NCBI GenBank assembly: GCA_002007745.1
Contig: CP019882.1
Location: 4,154,001-4,218,000, forward strand
Length of the DNA: 64,000 nucleotides
Direction of reading: 5' to 3'
DNA from: Mycolicibacterium litorale
GTDB taxonomy: Bacteria; Actinomycetota; Actinomycetes; Mycobacteriales; Mycobacteriaceae
Shown piece by piece: positions 63,615-64,000 of the stretch (positions are counted from its first letter, which is position 1; every line of letters starts with the position of its first letter). The notes below the pieces were generated by a model. It had not been told where the DNA came from, ran no database searches, and saw only the letters and a program-made list of their open reading frames with translations. The translations under genes were made by a program, and so were the position numbers.

Positions 63615-64000
63615 ATGGATACCAGGTACGACGGCACGCTGCGTGAGATCTCCACCGACAAAGGCGTTCTGCGCTACCACGAAGCCGGCGATGGACCACC
63701 CCTGCTGCTCTTACACGGCTCCGGCCCCGGCGTGACCGGCTGGCGCAACTTCCGCGGCAACCTGGCCTTCTTCGCCCAGCACTTCCGCTGCCTGATCCTG
63801 GAATTCCCCGGCTTCGGCGTCAGCGACGACTTCGGCGGCCACCCCATGCTCGACGCTCAAACCGCCGTCCCCACCTTCATCGACGCCCTCGCACTCGACC
63901 GCGTCGATGTCATCGGCAACTCCATGGGCGGCGGGGTCGGGATCAACTTCGCCATCAACAATCCCGACCGGATCGGGAAACTGGTCAGCATCGGCGGGAT
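63615..64000 (+). CDS. Alpha/beta hydrolase, meta-cleavage product hydrolase-like (partial)
   Basis: Starts at ATG 63615 (63606 in frame) and runs off the window end. LLLHGSGPGVTGWRNFRGNL is the oxyanion-hole region, and VIGNSMGGGVGINFA the serine nucleophile elbow. This is the signature of BphD/HsaD-type C-C hydrolases that open ring-cleavage products of aromatic or steroid catabolism. The acid and histidine lie beyond the window. Confidence 0.85.
   Translation, partial: MDTRYDGTLREISTDKGVLRYHEAGDGPPLLLLHGSGPGVTGWRNFRGNLAFFAQHFRCLILEFPGFGVSDDFGGHPMLDAQTAVPTFIDALALDRVDVIGNSMGGGVGINFAINNPDRIGKLVSIGG

Overview
The window is high-GC actinobacterial DNA from a mycobacterium, most likely a fast-growing environmental species (Mycolicibacterium-like). 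Mycobacterial markers are an mmpS/mmpL pair, an lsr2 paralogue, a DUF732 secreted protein, a CAP-domain secreted protein, F420/LLM-type oxidoreductases, a Ddn-like protein and PucR, TetR and MmyB-type regulators. Genes are dense and many overlap by 4 bases.

Layout. 0-14.7 kb is ordinary chromosome: a flavin monooxygenase divergent from a TetR regulator, small secreted and membrane proteins, an APC permease next to a zinc alcohol dehydrogenase, a PucR regulator, a GAF-EAL-PAS-GGDEF protein, and an acyl-CoA ligase / class II aldolase / amidohydrolase operon. 14.77-24.40 kb is an accessory segment (SDRs, LLM and quinone oxidoreductases, VOC and SnoaL proteins, an Rrf2 and an MmyB-type regulator). 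It has related inward-facing repeats at both ends and decayed insertion-sequence and gene debris inside. It sits within an antibiotic-biosynthesis-monooxygenase (ABM) gene, whose 5' part lies at 24.4-24.65 kb and whose 3' part lies at 14.69-14.77 kb. 24.6-43.2 kb is chromosome again: DJ-1/PfpI protein, dehydrogenases, MarR-mmpS-mmpL, a 2-hydroxyacid dehydrogenase with an isochorismatase-type hydrolase, an SsuD-like monooxygenase, a berberine-bridge-type oxidase, LysR/SDR, lsr2, and MmyB-type regulator/SDR.

43.35-53.63 kb is an arsenic/metal island at tRNA-Ala(GGC). An intact tRNA gene lies at the right end, and a 43-bp exact copy of its 3' half lies at the left end next to the stranded tRNA terminator. 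The island holds an ArsR-ArsC fusion, pstS, arsA, arsD, arsC, three further arsR genes, cadI/arsI, a MIP-family channel and an FAD disulfide-reductase-type enzyme. No integrase and no ArsB/Acr3 pump was seen. The likely division of labour is: ArsC reduces arsenate, ArsD and ArsA handle arsenite, the MIP channel lets arsenite out, CadI/ArsI binds or processes thiol-reactive metal(loid), PstS helps phosphate compete with arsenate, and several ArsR proteins control it.

53.8-64 kb is chromosome: MFS transporter, phosphoglucomutase, a crcB-crcB-DUF190 fluoride operon, cupin, membrane and secreted proteins, a signalling operon (receiver-PP2C phosphatase, CHASE3 histidine kinase, Rcp1-like receiver), and the start of a meta-cleavage-product hydrolase.

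Caution: six genes (alcohol dehydrogenase, LLM oxidoreductase, mmpS, pstS, MIP channel, pgm) each look one base short, mostly at short homopolymer runs. That pattern fits sequencing indels at least as well as true gene decay.
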